Shown here: piece by piece, positions 8,252 through 17,090 of the stretch
Layout of the letters: the number at the start of each line of letters is the position of its first letter
Position numbering within the stretch: the stretch's first letter is position 1
Source of the DNA: Bin87 sp965220095
GTDB lineage: Bacteria > Chloroflexota > Dehalococcoidia > Lucifugimonadales > UBA3495
Direction: 5' to 3'
Length of the DNA stretch: 64,000 nucleotides
Assembly (NCBI GenBank): GCA_965220095.1
Contig: OZ244805.1
Span: 1,426,001-1,490,000 of the forward strand
Notes under the pieces: model-generated
Databases searched by the model: none
Told to the model about the DNA's origin: nothing
Seen by the model: the letters and a program-made list of their open reading frames with translations, nothing else
Made by a program: the position numbers and the translations under genes

Positions 8252-8959
8252 ATGGCCCGCCTTTTTGACCTGCACATACACACGACCAGGGGAAGCGCCG
8301 ATTCAAGCCTGTCGCCGGACGACCTCATATTGGAGGCAGAGCGGCTTGGTCTGCGCGGCCTTTGTATTACCGAGCACGCCGGGCCGTGGGATCGCCACGA
8401 ATTTGCCGCCTTCGCCGCCCGGCATAACGTTGTGCTGATCCGGGCGATGGAGGCCGACACCGACATGGGCCACATCCTGGCGTTTGGCGTCGACCGCTAC
8501 CAGGGCGGATTTCACCGGGCTGAAGAGTTGAGCAAAGCCGCCCACAGCGCCGGCGGATTCGTCGTCTCGGCACATCCCTTCCGGGGCGTGCTTGGCCAGC
8601 ACCACCGCACCCGCCCGTACCTGTACCCAGACCCAGCCGAACCGATCCCGACCGAAGCAGAGGAAGCGATGAAGCACCGGGTGTTTCAGCTGGCCGATGC
8701 GGTTGAGATTGCCAATGGCGGAACATCCGACGACGAAAACCGGTTCGCAGCAGAGGTGGCGCATCGGCTGAACCTGCCGGTAACCGGCGGCAGCGATGCA
8801 CACAGTACCCACGGTCTGGGTAAATTCGTAACGGAATTCCCGGATGAAATATTCGATGAAACCCAGTTTCTGACCGCCCTGCACCGAGGCGACTTCCATC
8901 CGGTTGCAGGATTGCGGCAGGGCGAGCCTAGACCCTACACTCTGCGCGCCCACCACTAG
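8252..8959 (+). CDS. PHP-domain phosphoesterase
   Basis: 235 residues. The PHP metal-binding motifs are all visible: DLHIHTTRGSADS near the N-terminus, ITEHAGPWDRHE, then VVSAHPFRG, and a C-terminal GGSDAHSTHGLGKF. These His and Asp residues bind the metal cluster of PHP phosphoesterases. The family includes nucleoside 3',5'-bisphosphate phosphatases, histidinol phosphatase and polymerase proofreading domains. The short single-domain form fits a stand-alone phosphoesterase of unknown substrate. It is followed by the DinG-like helicase gene with a gap of about 100 bases. Confidence 0.85.
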   Translation: MARLFDLHIHTTRGSADSSLSPDDLILEAERLGLRGLCITEHAGPWDRHEFAAFAARHNVVLIRAMEADTDMGHILAFGVDRYQGGFHRAEELSKAAHSAGGFVVSAHPFRGVLGQHHRTRPYLYPDPAEPIPTEAEEAMKHRVFQLADAVEIANGGTSDDENRFAAEVAHRLNLPVTGGSDAHSTHGLGKFVTEFPDEIFDETQFLTALHRGDFHPVAGLRQGEPRPYTLRAHH

Positions 8960-9057
8960 GGCGGCATCACGATGGCGGATGTGGTGGTGGAATGTAACAC
9001 GATTGAATCCCCGGCAGGAACCGGGCCGGCCACGGCGCACCCAGACGGTAATGGCAA

Positions 9058-11913
9058 ATGACGCAAGCAGGTTTTCGACAACCAGATCCCTTCCAGCAGG
9101 TGTACGTTTCCATAGATCTGGAAACCACCGGACTGAATCCCCATGCCGACACCATCATCGAGGTGGGCGCCGTCAAGTTTCGCGGGGGTGAGGTGTTGGA
9201 CCGTTACCAAACCTTCGTCAACCCAGGCCGCAAGATTCCGCAATTCATCCAGCAACTCACTTCCATCAACCCATCTCATCTGGAACGGGCCCCCACCTTT
9301 GCCCAAATCGCCGGCCAGGTCGCCGAGTTCATCGGTGATTTGCCGATTATTGGACACAACGTCAAATTTGACATTGATTTCCTGAGATCGCACCGACTGG
9401 AACTGAGCAACAAGACCTATAACACCTGGGATCTGGCGTCGATTTTCCTGCCCGACGCGCCGGAATACAACCTGTCGGCGCTGGCGCAAACTCTTGGCCT
9501 TACTCACGCCCAGGCGCACCGGGCCAGCGCCGACGCCGAGGTTACCGCGGCCGTGTTTCACCGGCTGCTGGAAGTCGGCTGCGCGTACCCGGCAGCCAAG
9601 GTCGCGTTCATCGCACGGGCAGCACGCACCGCCAACGCTACCGTGGCGGACTTGCTGGAAGGTTTGATTCCCCACGCGGCGGGCGCAAACTCGGCCATCG
9701 GCCATTCGGCCCAGGCCGGTCCCGTCGGCCTGAACGGGTTGAATCTGGAGAGCCTGTCCAACCGGCTATCCGACGGCGCGGGGGAGCAGCTGGGTGTGGC
9801 CATCCGGCGGGAACTCACCGAGCAGCAGGTGGAAGAGCTGCTGGCGCCCCACGGGATATTCGCCCAGGCGTTTCCCGGCTTCGAGGACCGCCCTCAGCAG
9901 GCCGAGATGCTGAAAGCCGTTACCCGCGCCATTTATCAGGGCCGCAAGCTAATCGTGGAGGGCGGCACCGGCATTGGCAAAAGCATCGCCTACCTGCTGC
10001 CGGCGGTGCTGTACGCGGCGTCCCACGGGCAACGGGTCGTCGTGTCGACCAACACCATCAACCTCCAAGAACAACTGATGGAAAAGGACATTCCGGCCGT
10101 CATCGGAATTCTGGAGGACGCCGGCATCCTGCATCCGGGGGTGGTGAAGGCGGCGCAACTGAAGGGCCGCTCCAACTACGTATGCCTGCACCGCTGGAAC
10201 AACCTGGGTGTGTCGGACACGTTGAGCGAAGACGAAGCGCGGATTATCGGCAAAACCGCCGTGTGGCTGGACGATACCGTCAGCGGCGACCGTACTAACC
10301 TGAACCTGCATTCCAGCGATTTTCGGGCCTGGTCGCGCATCTGCGCCGACACCGGCGAGGTTTGCCCCGCCTTCCGGGGCAGTGGGCCGTGTTTCCTGCG
10401 GCAGGCTCGCCAGCGCGCCGAATCTGCCCACATCCTGGTGATTAACCACGCCCTGCTGCTGGCTGACCTCGCCGTGGGCGGCACTGTCTTGCAGGACTAC
10501 CAACGGTTGGTTATCGACGAAGCTCACCATCTGGAAGAAGAGGCCAGCCGGCAATTGGGTTTTGAGATTCCCCAGGACGCGTTGCCGCGTGAACTGGAAG
10601 GCGTGTACCGGATTATCGGACGACTGACGGCGGCGGCGCACCATCTCCAGGGCGACCCAAACGCGTCCCGGGCCGGTGACGCGGTCTCCAACGCCTCCGC
10701 AGCCTGCAATGCGGCAGCCCAGGCCTGGGAACGGCTTTGGGAGGCGATTACCGCGCTGTATCGGGGCGCCATCGGGCAATCGGACAACGACCGGGAGCCG
10801 TTGACCCTCGATGACAAGGTGCGTCAGGCCCGCGCCTGGGGCACCGTGGCGATGGAATGGGAGTCGGCGGCGGCGTTCGTCAACGAGTGCGTCAAATCGT
10901 TACAGGATCTGGAACGGCTGGCATCGCAGGACGTCTTCAAACGGCCTGACGAATCGGCCACGTCAGAACTGGCCGGCAGCATTGATGCCATTGTCCAGAT
11001 TTCCGATTCCCTGGCATCGGTATTCGGCCGCTACGACCAGGAGCAGATTCAGTGGCTGGACATCGTCCGGCGCAACGTCATGCTGCATTCCACGCCGCTG
11101 GCGGTGGGGCCAATATTGAGCGACCGGTTGTTCACTCAAAAGGAATCCGTCGTGTTGACCAGCGCCACCCTGGCAGCGGATTCCAGTTTCGATTTCCTGC
11201 GCCAGCGCGTCGGATTCCCCGACGACAGCGACGAACTGCTGGTGGACAGCCCCTTCAACTACGAACGCAACACACTGCTCATGGTGCCCGAAGACTTGCC
11301 AGACCCCAGACGGTCAGCCGACCATAACCGCGGCACGGCGCAGGTGGTCGTTAACATGGCAAAGGCGCTGGACGGGCACGTGATGGCTTTGTTTACCTCC
11401 CACGCGGCGTTGCGGGAAACTTCGTACCAGATTCGCGGATTGCTGCGGGCTGAGGGTATCCCGCTGTTGGCTCAGGGGATTGACGGCACACCGCGACAAC
11501 TAACCGACCGTTTGCGGGCCGAACCCGGGTCAGTCCTGTTGGGCACCGCCAGTTTCTGGGAAGGCGTGGACATGGAACCCGGCATCCTGCGGGGCCTTCT
11601 GCTCTGCCGGTTGCCCTTCCCGGTGCCCAGCGATCCCATCGTCAAGGCACGGAGCAATCTGTGCAACAACCCCTTCAACGATTTTCAGGTTCCCACCGCC
11701 GTCCTGCGGTTCCGCCAGGGTTTCGGCCGGCTCATCCGCAACAAGATGGATCGGGGCGCAGTGGTTATCCTGGACCGTCGGATTCAGACGGCTAATTACG
11801 GCGACCGTTTCCTGAACGCGCTGCCAACCTGTTCGTTCGAGCGCTCAAGCCTGGCCACCGTGGGACAGCAGGCCGCCCGCTGGTTGCAGTTGGACCGTGC
11901 AGCTCGCCATTAA
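9058..11913 (+). CDS. dinG: DnaQ exonuclease-DinG type helicase fusion
   Basis: 951 residues with two modules. Residues about 15-180 are a DEDDh 3'-5' exonuclease (SIDLETTG, HNVKFDIDFL, HRASADAEVT). Residues about 260-950 are an XPD/DinG superfamily 2 helicase: Walker A EGGTGIGKS, the DEAH box VIDEAHHLEEE, and the late motifs GTASFWEGVD and RQGFGRLIRNKMDRG. Four Cys between motifs Ia and II (NYVCLHR, ICADTGEVC, GPCF) could hold the 4Fe-4S cluster seen in E. coli DinG. The exonuclease-helicase arrangement is that of Gram-positive DinG proteins. The likely role is resolving R-loops or damaged structures. The stop codon overlaps the start of the next glycosylase gene by 17 bases, so the two are translationally linked. 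Confidence 0.92.
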   Translation: MTQAGFRQPDPFQQVYVSIDLETTGLNPHADTIIEVGAVKFRGGEVLDRYQTFVNPGRKIPQFIQQLTSINPSHLERAPTFAQIAGQVAEFIGDLPIIGHNVKFDIDFLRSHRLELSNKTYNTWDLASIFLPDAPEYNLSALAQTLGLTHAQAHRASADAEVTAAVFHRLLEVGCAYPAAKVAFIARAARTANATVADLLEGLIPHAAGANSAIGHSAQAGPVGLNGLNLESLSNRLSDGAGEQLGVAIRRELTEQQVEELLAPHGIFAQAFPGFEDRPQQAEMLKAVTRAIYQGRKLIVEGGTGIGKSIAYLLPAVLYAASHGQRVVVSTNTINLQEQLMEKDIPAVIGILEDAGILHPGVVKAAQLKGRSNYVCLHRWNNLGVSDTLSEDEARIIGKTAVWLDDTVSGDRTNLNLHSSDFRAWSRICADTGEVCPAFRGSGPCFLRQARQRAESAHILVINHALLLADLAVGGTVLQDYQRLVIDEAHHLEEEASRQLGFEIPQDALPRELEGVYRIIGRLTAAAHHLQGDPNASRAGDAVSNASAACNAAAQAWERLWEAITALYRGAIGQSDNDREPLTLDDKVRQARAWGTVAMEWESAAAFVNECVKSLQDLERLASQDVFKRPDESATSELAGSIDAIVQISDSLASVFGRYDQEQIQWLDIVRRNVMLHSTPLAVGPILSDRLFTQKESVVLTSATLAADSSFDFLRQRVGFPDDSDELLVDSPFNYERNTLLMVPEDLPDPRRSADHNRGTAQVVVNMAKALDGHVMALFTSHAALRETSYQIRGLLRAEGIPLLAQGIDGTPRQLTDRLRAEPGSVLLGTASFWEGVDMEPGILRGLLLCRLPFPVPSDPIVKARSNLCNNPFNDFQVPTAVLRFRQGFGRLIRNKMDRGAVVILDRRIQTANYGDRFLNALPTCSFERSSLATVGQQAARWLQLDRAARH

Positions 11914-12757
11914 CCAGCCCTTCGATCTGGCGGGCAGCCTGGAAAGCGGGCAAGCGCACCGCTGGCGAAAGCTGGGCGACGGTTGGTATTCCGGCGTCCT
12001 GGGCAGCCACCTGGTACACATCCGGCAACAGGATGGCGGGGTCGAGTACGCGGTTGCCAGCGCATCAGGGGGATCAGGCGACGCAGACCTGAGCACAGCG
12101 TTGTGCTCGTATTTCCGCCTGGATGATCCCATTGACGCCATCTACGCTGAGATTTGCACCGACCGGCGAGTGGCCAGCATGGTGGAGCGCTACCCCGGAC
12201 TGCGCATTTTGCGTCAGGAACCCTGGGAATGCACGGTGGCTTTCATCTGCTCCGCCACCTCCAACATCCCGCGCATCCATCAGAACATGGAGGCGATGGC
12301 GGACAGCCTGGGCGCACCGGTCAATCTGGCTGGTGAAGTGCGCCACACGTTCCCCTCACCAGACGAGTTGGCGCAGGCTGGCGAGGGGTTTCTTCGGGAG
12401 TTGGGTCTGGGATTTCGTGCTCCTTATGTAATTGCCGCCGCCAACATGGTGCGGGCCGGGGCCCTGGATCTGGATGAACTGACCAGGTTGCCCTACGGTG
12501 AAGCCAAGGGTCGGTTGATGGAATGTCGCGGGATCGGAGCCAAGATCGCCGATTGTATCGCCGTATTTTCACTGGAAAAACTGGAAGCTTTCCCGGTGGA
12601 CGTGTGGGTGCGGCGCGCCCTGGCCGAGTGGTATTTCCCGATGCAGAAAAAACCGCCCGACCGGGCGATGGTGGAGTGGGCGCAGGGCTACTTCGGCCAA
12701 TACGCCGGCTATTCGCAGCAGTATTTGTTCCACGGACGGCGACAGGAGGGCAGGTAG
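11897..12757 (+). CDS. OGG1-like 8-oxoguanine DNA glycosylase/AP lyase (copy 1)
   Basis: 286 residues with a GTG start inside the end of dinG. The N-terminal domain resembles OGG1 (QPFDLAGSLESGQAHRW, WYSGVLGSHLVHIRQ), followed by LRILRQEPWECTVAFICSA. The helix-hairpin-helix GPD motif reads CRGIGAKIADC and then FPVDVWVRRAL. Lys (about residue 216) and Asp (about 233) correspond to the catalytic K249 and D268 of human OGG1, so bifunctional glycosylase/lyase activity on oxidised guanine is expected. The clear paralogue at 12816 lies directly downstream. Overlap with dinG suggests a DNA-repair operon. Confidence 0.88.
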   Translation: MQLAINQPFDLAGSLESGQAHRWRKLGDGWYSGVLGSHLVHIRQQDGGVEYAVASASGGSGDADLSTALCSYFRLDDPIDAIYAEICTDRRVASMVERYPGLRILRQEPWECTVAFICSATSNIPRIHQNMEAMADSLGAPVNLAGEVRHTFPSPDELAQAGEGFLRELGLGFRAPYVIAAANMVRAGALDLDELTRLPYGEAKGRLMECRGIGAKIADCIAVFSLEKLEAFPVDVWVRRALAEWYFPMQKKPPDRAMVEWAQGYFGQYAGYSQQYLFHGRRQEGR

Positions 12758-12769
12758 CAAATTATTTTG

Positions 12770-12793
12770 CATGGATGGACAGGATAAACAGGG
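12770..12793 (+). repeat. Dispersed intergenic repeat, copy 1
   Basis: CATGGATGGACAGGATAAAC followed by AGGG. A closely related copy lies at 25160-25184 (CATCGACGGACAGGATGCAC followed by AGGAT). Both sit in the gap after a gene on the plus strand. No coding role is apparent. Confidence 0.5.
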
Positions 12794-12815
12794 TGCGGTA
12801 GCCGGAGGCATTGAG

Positions 12816-13721
12816 ATGACACGGGAACTTACGATTACGCAGCCTTTTGACCTGGAACTGAGTTTGACGATGGGGCAGGCATTTCGCTGGCGTCGGCTGG
12901 GCGATGGGTGGTTCTCCGAAGTGCTCGGCGAAAATCTGTTTCACATTCGGCAAAGGTATATCAACGGCAATGTTGAGTACCGGGTGGGCGGTGCGGACGG
13001 TGAGCGGGATGCTACCGATGCAGATGACCAATTGTTGCGCCGGTACTTTCGGGAGGACGACGACGTTACAGCCATCTACGATGACATTAGCCATGACCCG
13101 GTAGTGGCTGGGCTGGTACACCAGCATCCGGGGATGCGGGTTTTGCGGCAAGAGCCATGGGAGTGTCTAGTGTCCTACATTTGCTCGAAAAGCAACAAAA
13201 TTCCGAACATTACCGTGAACGTAGAAGAAATAGCATCAATGAGCCGTCGAACTGTTAATCTGGACGGTGACGAGCAGCATATTTTCCCATCACCCAAACA
13301 GCTGCTGGAAGTAGGTGAGGAGGGATTGAATGTCCTTGAGCTAAAAGGAAGGTTCAGCCGTGATTTTCCGCCCGCGATATATGCCGCTGCACAACGGGTT
13401 TGCAGTGGTCAGTTGGACTTCGACGAGATGAAGCAATGGCCTTACTCTGACGTCATATATGGCTTGATGCAAGGTCGGCGGTACGGCAGTAAAGTTGCCA
13501 ATGGAATCGGCCCGAAAATAGCCGACTGCGTCGCGCTGATGTCGCTAGACAAGCTAAACGCGTTTCCTGTGGACACGCACATTAGGAAGGCGGTGAGCGA
13601 CAGGTATTTTGGCGGTGGAAAACTACCGTCCGATGGCAAGATAGTACAATGGGCACAGAGATACTTCGGCCATTACGCAGGCTATGCCGGTCAGTATCTG
13701 TTTCACGACCAGGCGAAGTAA
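12816..13721 (+). CDS. OGG1-like DNA glycosylase (copy 2) with an expanded hairpin region
   Basis: Start chosen at ATG 12816 because GGAGG lies about 7 bases upstream; a longer in-frame start at 12771 would fall inside a repeat. The 301-residue protein is paralogous to the upstream gene (QPFDLELSLTMGQAFRWRRL, LRQEPWECLVSYICSK, KIADCVALMSLDKL, FPVDTHIRKAV), with the catalytic Lys and Asp in place. It differs by an insertion just before the helix-hairpin-helix: RRYGSKVANGIGPKIADC, in which GSKVAN looks like an extra, degenerate copy of GPKIAD. A second small insertion is ELKGRFSRDFPPA. Its bases look less GC-rich than copy 1. The role is probably oxidised-base repair, perhaps with changed substrate range. 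Confidence 0.85.
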   Translation: MTRELTITQPFDLELSLTMGQAFRWRRLGDGWFSEVLGENLFHIRQRYINGNVEYRVGGADGERDATDADDQLLRRYFREDDDVTAIYDDISHDPVVAGLVHQHPGMRVLRQEPWECLVSYICSKSNKIPNITVNVEEIASMSRRTVNLDGDEQHIFPSPKQLLEVGEEGLNVLELKGRFSRDFPPAIYAAAQRVCSGQLDFDEMKQWPYSDVIYGLMQGRRYGSKVANGIGPKIADCVALMSLDKLNAFPVDTHIRKAVSDRYFGGGKLPSDGKIVQWAQRYFGHYAGYAGQYLFHDQAK

Positions 13722-13735
13722 ATGCGTATAAGCGG

Positions 13736-14722
13736 CTAACGCACCCCCCCGCCGATGATCCGGAAATGGCGCACACTCTCGGCGTCGGCGAAGGCTTCCC
13801 GGGCGCGGCGGTACACGGGCTTGCTATGGCGTTTGCGCGCGTTCAGCAACACGCCGACCACGGTGCCGCTGTGGGCCACGTTGATACCGGCGGCGCCCAC
13901 ACTTGCTGCAAACTCCGCCGCACGTTCGATCCATTCGCCGGCGCCGTCGGGATGCCCGGCGCGGGCACTGATGGTAGCGCCTCGTCCCACCAGCTCTGGG
14001 TCGCTGCGCTCGATGCCCTCCCGCACCAGTTCCAGGGCGGCATCCGTCTGATCAGCTACCGCCTGCCACTGAGCCGTTCGGTCCACCCGGTTGAATTCCA
14101 GCGTGTCCATCTGTCCGCCCCGGTCGACAACAATCACCTCCATCGGAGGAGGAGGGCCAAGTGAATCGGCGATGCGCCCGTTGCGGTGGTCGAAGAGCGC
14201 GATACCCGGAAACATCACCGCATCGGTCGGTTCAACGGACAGGGCGATACGGGAGATAACTTCGGGCGGCATCGCAACACCGGCCGCAGCGCCGGTGGCG
14301 GCCAGAGCGGCCGTAATGTCCGCGCTGCTGCTACCCATCCCCTTGCCCACGGGTATGGGATTGGCCACCGAGATCTCAGCCGAAAGGTGGGCGATTCCAG
14401 TCTTGGCTTCAATTTCGGCCAGCGCCGCCGCTATTGCCAGGTTTGTCTTGGCGTAGCAATTTCCAGGCGTCACAAAACGGACTGCCGTCGCAATCGGGTC
14501 AACCCGCAGCGTGACAGTCACACGCGAAAACTGGTTGATGGGGCAAGTTACCAGGAAATCGATCCCGTCAGTCATTCCCTGCACCAACTCGCCGCAGGTG
14601 CCGGGGGCCGAAACGGTGGCCGTGCCCAACAGAGTCCTGGAAGGTCGACCGGGCAATTCGGCGTGTGTTGATGCGGGTTCGTCGCGCATGGCGGCCAGAT
14701 TAGCACACGACACAGCGACCAA
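13736..14722 (-). CDS. pduX: PduX-like L-threonine kinase (GHMP family)
   Basis: GHMP kinase with an N-terminal PGTCGELVQG, FLVTCPI, the ATP-binding loop PVGKGMGSSSADI and a C-terminal glycine-rich region. This combination is typical of PduX, which makes L-threonine-O-3-phosphate for the aminopropanol arm of the cobalamin lower loop. The start is ambiguous: TTG 14722 has GGAGG about 11 bases upstream, while ATG 14689 lacks a clear ribosome site. It is the last gene of a minus-strand cobalamin group, 26 bases after cobU, which supports the assignment. Confidence 0.82.
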   Translation of the reverse strand: MVAVSCANLAAMRDEPASTHAELPGRPSRTLLGTATVSAPGTCGELVQGMTDGIDFLVTCPINQFSRVTVTLRVDPIATAVRFVTPGNCYAKTNLAIAAALAEIEAKTGIAHLSAEISVANPIPVGKGMGSSSADITAALAATGAAAGVAMPPEVISRIALSVEPTDAVMFPGIALFDHRNGRIADSLGPPPPMEVIVVDRGGQMDTLEFNRVDRTAQWQAVADQTDAALELVREGIERSDPELVGRGATISARAGHPDGAGEWIERAAEFAASVGAAGINVAHSGTVVGVLLNARKRHSKPVYRRAREAFADAESVRHFRIIGGGVR

Positions 14723-14748
14723 CCAAGCCGTTGCCTCCGACTGTGACT

Positions 14749-15333
14749 TTATCGGGCCGTGGCTGCCGTCTTGATAGTTACGGGGATGCCGGCCGTCACC
14801 AACGTTACTGCGTCAGCGGCGACCGCCACCGCCTGATTAACGGTGCCCAACAAGTCCTGGAAACGCCGCCCCAACGCAGATGTGGCAACCAGTGAGTTAC
14901 CCACCTCGCTGCTGACCAAAACGGCGTCGATGTCCAGCTCCCGAACCACTGCGACGAACCTTCGCACCGCTCCCGCGCAGCGTGCTTCCAGTTCGGCGGG
15001 AGCGGCGTTTTCGTGCTCAAAGAGCAGATTGGATACCCAGGCATCCACTGAGTCAAGCAACAACGCCGCCGGCGGGTCATCCGGTTCCGACCCCATTCGG
15101 GTCATTGCCGATTGCAGGGCTCCGGCTGGATTTAGTGGGGCCTCCAGGGTAAACCAATGCGGTGGTCGGCGATCCTGGTGTCGGCGAATCCGCTCGGCCA
15201 TCTCGTCATCCACGGCCACCCCGGTGGCAACGTACAGCACCGTTCTCCCGTATGCCATTCGCTCAGTGACCTGCTCGGCGTAGGCGCTTTTGCCGGATCG
15301 GATGCCGCCCAATATTAACGATACGGTGCTCAT
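14749..15333 (-). CDS. cobU: Adenosylcobinamide kinase/adenosylcobinamide-phosphate guanylyltransferase
   Basis: 194 residues, normal for CobU/CobP. The protein begins with the P-loop LILGGIRSGKSAYAE, followed by VLYVATG, RIRRHQDRRP and LLLDSVDAWVSNLL, the characteristic motifs of this bifunctional enzyme. It phosphorylates adenosylcobinamide and then adds GMP to give AdoCbi-GDP, in the cytosol. It lies 17 bases after cobQ and 26 bases before pduX, all on the minus strand. Confidence 0.93.
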   Translation of the reverse strand: MSTVSLILGGIRSGKSAYAEQVTERMAYGRTVLYVATGVAVDDEMAERIRRHQDRRPPHWFTLEAPLNPAGALQSAMTRMGSEPDDPPAALLLDSVDAWVSNLLFEHENAAPAELEARCAGAVRRFVAVVRELDIDAVLVSSEVGNSLVATSALGRRFQDLLGTVNQAVAVAADAVTLVTAGIPVTIKTAATAR

Positions 15334-15350
15334 CCGGTGTCACGGCCACC

Positions 15351-16934
15351 CTAGGCCACGGTTTGGGACAGGTTCATCATCTGGTACACCAGGTCCATCT
15401 GAATACTGTCCCGAACCCAATCGGCCAGGCGGTCGTACTCGCGGTCGCGACCCACATCGGCGCCCTCCGGCAGGGTAACCCCTTTGCGCCGGGCCAATTC
15501 CTGCAACAACGCCTGACGGACGCCGGCGTTGTGGAACAGCCCGTGGATGTAGGTGCCCAAAGTGCGGCCGGACGCGTCGGTGGCCCCGTCCAACGCCGAT
15601 TCAGCGGTTACCGGAGCATCGGCACGATCCTGCACTGCAAAGGCGGGTATTATGTTCTCGCCGACGGTGCGACCCATGTGGATTTCGTAACCAACCACCT
15701 CGAACCCGGCAGAGCCGGCGAGCAGGCTGCCCGAGTCAGCCGCCTCCGGGAGGACGGTGGCGCGGACGCGGTGCGTCTCCTTGGTGCCGGCGAAGGTGGT
15801 GATGAGGGGCAGCAAACCGAGGCCATCAGCGGCGCCCACGGCAGACTCTACCCGGTCGGGATCCAGAATCGTTTGGCCAAGCATCTGGTAGCCGCCGCAG
15901 ATGCCCAACACCGATGCGCCGCCCGCGTGGGCGCGGGCCACGGCCTGGGATAAGCCCTGCTGTTGCATCCACAGTAAATCGGGGATGGTGGTTTTGCTAC
16001 CCGGCAAAATCACCAGGTCGGGCCGGCCGAGGCGGTCGCCGTGCTGCACGTACCGCAGCGACACCCCGGGCTCGCGGGCCAGTGGGTCGAAGTCGTCAAA
16101 GTTGGAGATGTGCGGCACCTGCACCACCGCCACATCCAGCACGGCGGCGGATGATGAGGGCGGCGCGATGTCCAGGGCAACCGAATCTTCTTCCGGTATG
16201 TGGATGTCGCGGAAGTGGTGGACGACGCCAACCACGGGTTTGCCGGTGTAGTCTTCCAGCCAGGTCAACCCATCGGTCAGCAGGGAAACGTCGCCGCGAA
16301 ACTTGTTGATGAGGAATCCCTTGACTGCATCCCGTTCCGGCGGGTCCAGCAACTGGAGTGTGCCCACCAGAGCGGCAAACACGCCGCCACGGTCGATGTC
16401 CCCGCACAGCAACACGGGAGCGTCGGCGTACAGGGCGACGCGCATATTTACGATTTCGGTAGCCTTCAGGTTGATTTCGGCCGGGCTGCCGGCGCCTTCA
16501 ATCACCACCACATCATACTGGCTGCGGAGGGTGTCCAGAGACGAGGCTACCGACGCCCACAGGGTGGCTTTCAAGTCGAAGTAATCGCGGGCGCGGGCCG
16601 AGGTCAGTGGGCGTCCCATCAACACGACCTGGGCGTGGCTGTCGGCTTCCGGCTTGAGCAGGACGGGGTTCATCTCGACCCGGGCATCAACGCCCGCGGC
16701 CTCGGCCTGCACTGCCTGCGCCCGTCCTATCTCGCCGCCGTCGGGGGTTACGTAGGAGTTGTTGGACATATTTTGCGCCTTGAACGGCGCGACGCGCAGC
16801 CCGTCCTGACGCAAAATGCGGCACAACGCCGACACCAGCACGCTTTTGCCCACGTGGGATGCAGTACCCTGCACCATCAGCACGCGGCCCAACGGTTCTG
16901 GCCGGTTCGATACCTGGTCGTTAGTAATGCTCAA
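15351..16934 (-). CDS. cobQ: Cobyric acid synthase
   Basis: 527 residues. The N-terminal ATP-binding dethiobiotin synthase-like domain has VQGTASHVGKSVLVSALCR and APFKAQNMSNNSYVT. The C-terminal glutamine amidotransferase domain has LGICGGYQMLG with the nucleophilic Cys, and a late YIHGLFHN His. This is the standard layout of CobQ/CbiP, which amidates side chains of adenosylcobyrinic diamide using glutamine. The start is TTG with a strong GGAGG ribosome site. It heads the cobQ-cobU-pduX unit. I saw no cobalamin riboswitch in the short space upstream. Confidence 0.94.
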   Translation of the reverse strand: MSITNDQVSNRPEPLGRVLMVQGTASHVGKSVLVSALCRILRQDGLRVAPFKAQNMSNNSYVTPDGGEIGRAQAVQAEAAGVDARVEMNPVLLKPEADSHAQVVLMGRPLTSARARDYFDLKATLWASVASSLDTLRSQYDVVVIEGAGSPAEINLKATEIVNMRVALYADAPVLLCGDIDRGGVFAALVGTLQLLDPPERDAVKGFLINKFRGDVSLLTDGLTWLEDYTGKPVVGVVHHFRDIHIPEEDSVALDIAPPSSSAAVLDVAVVQVPHISNFDDFDPLAREPGVSLRYVQHGDRLGRPDLVILPGSKTTIPDLLWMQQQGLSQAVARAHAGGASVLGICGGYQMLGQTILDPDRVESAVGAADGLGLLPLITTFAGTKETHRVRATVLPEAADSGSLLAGSAGFEVVGYEIHMGRTVGENIIPAFAVQDRADAPVTAESALDGATDASGRTLGTYIHGLFHNAGVRQALLQELARRKGVTLPEGADVGRDREYDRLADWVRDSIQMDLVYQMMNLSQTVA

Positions 16935-17090
16935 CCTAAATTCCTCCGGGGACTGGCGCGCGAAACGCGGGCGTTCACGCCGCCATTAAACCACAAACGA
17001 CGCCCGTGCATTCGCCGGAATTGCCCGGTGTCCACGGAATCGCCCGGTGTCCAATTGATAAAAGCGCGGCAGGGTGATACCGTAGCGCCG

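Noticed and set aside
16200..17090. Upstream extension of the beta-propeller lipoprotein gene
   Set aside because: It overlaps cobQ on the other strand, and the signal peptide starts at ATG 17091.
16935..17090. Possible cobalamin riboswitch upstream of cobQ
   Set aside because: No B12-box-like sequence or fitting helices were seen in the available space.
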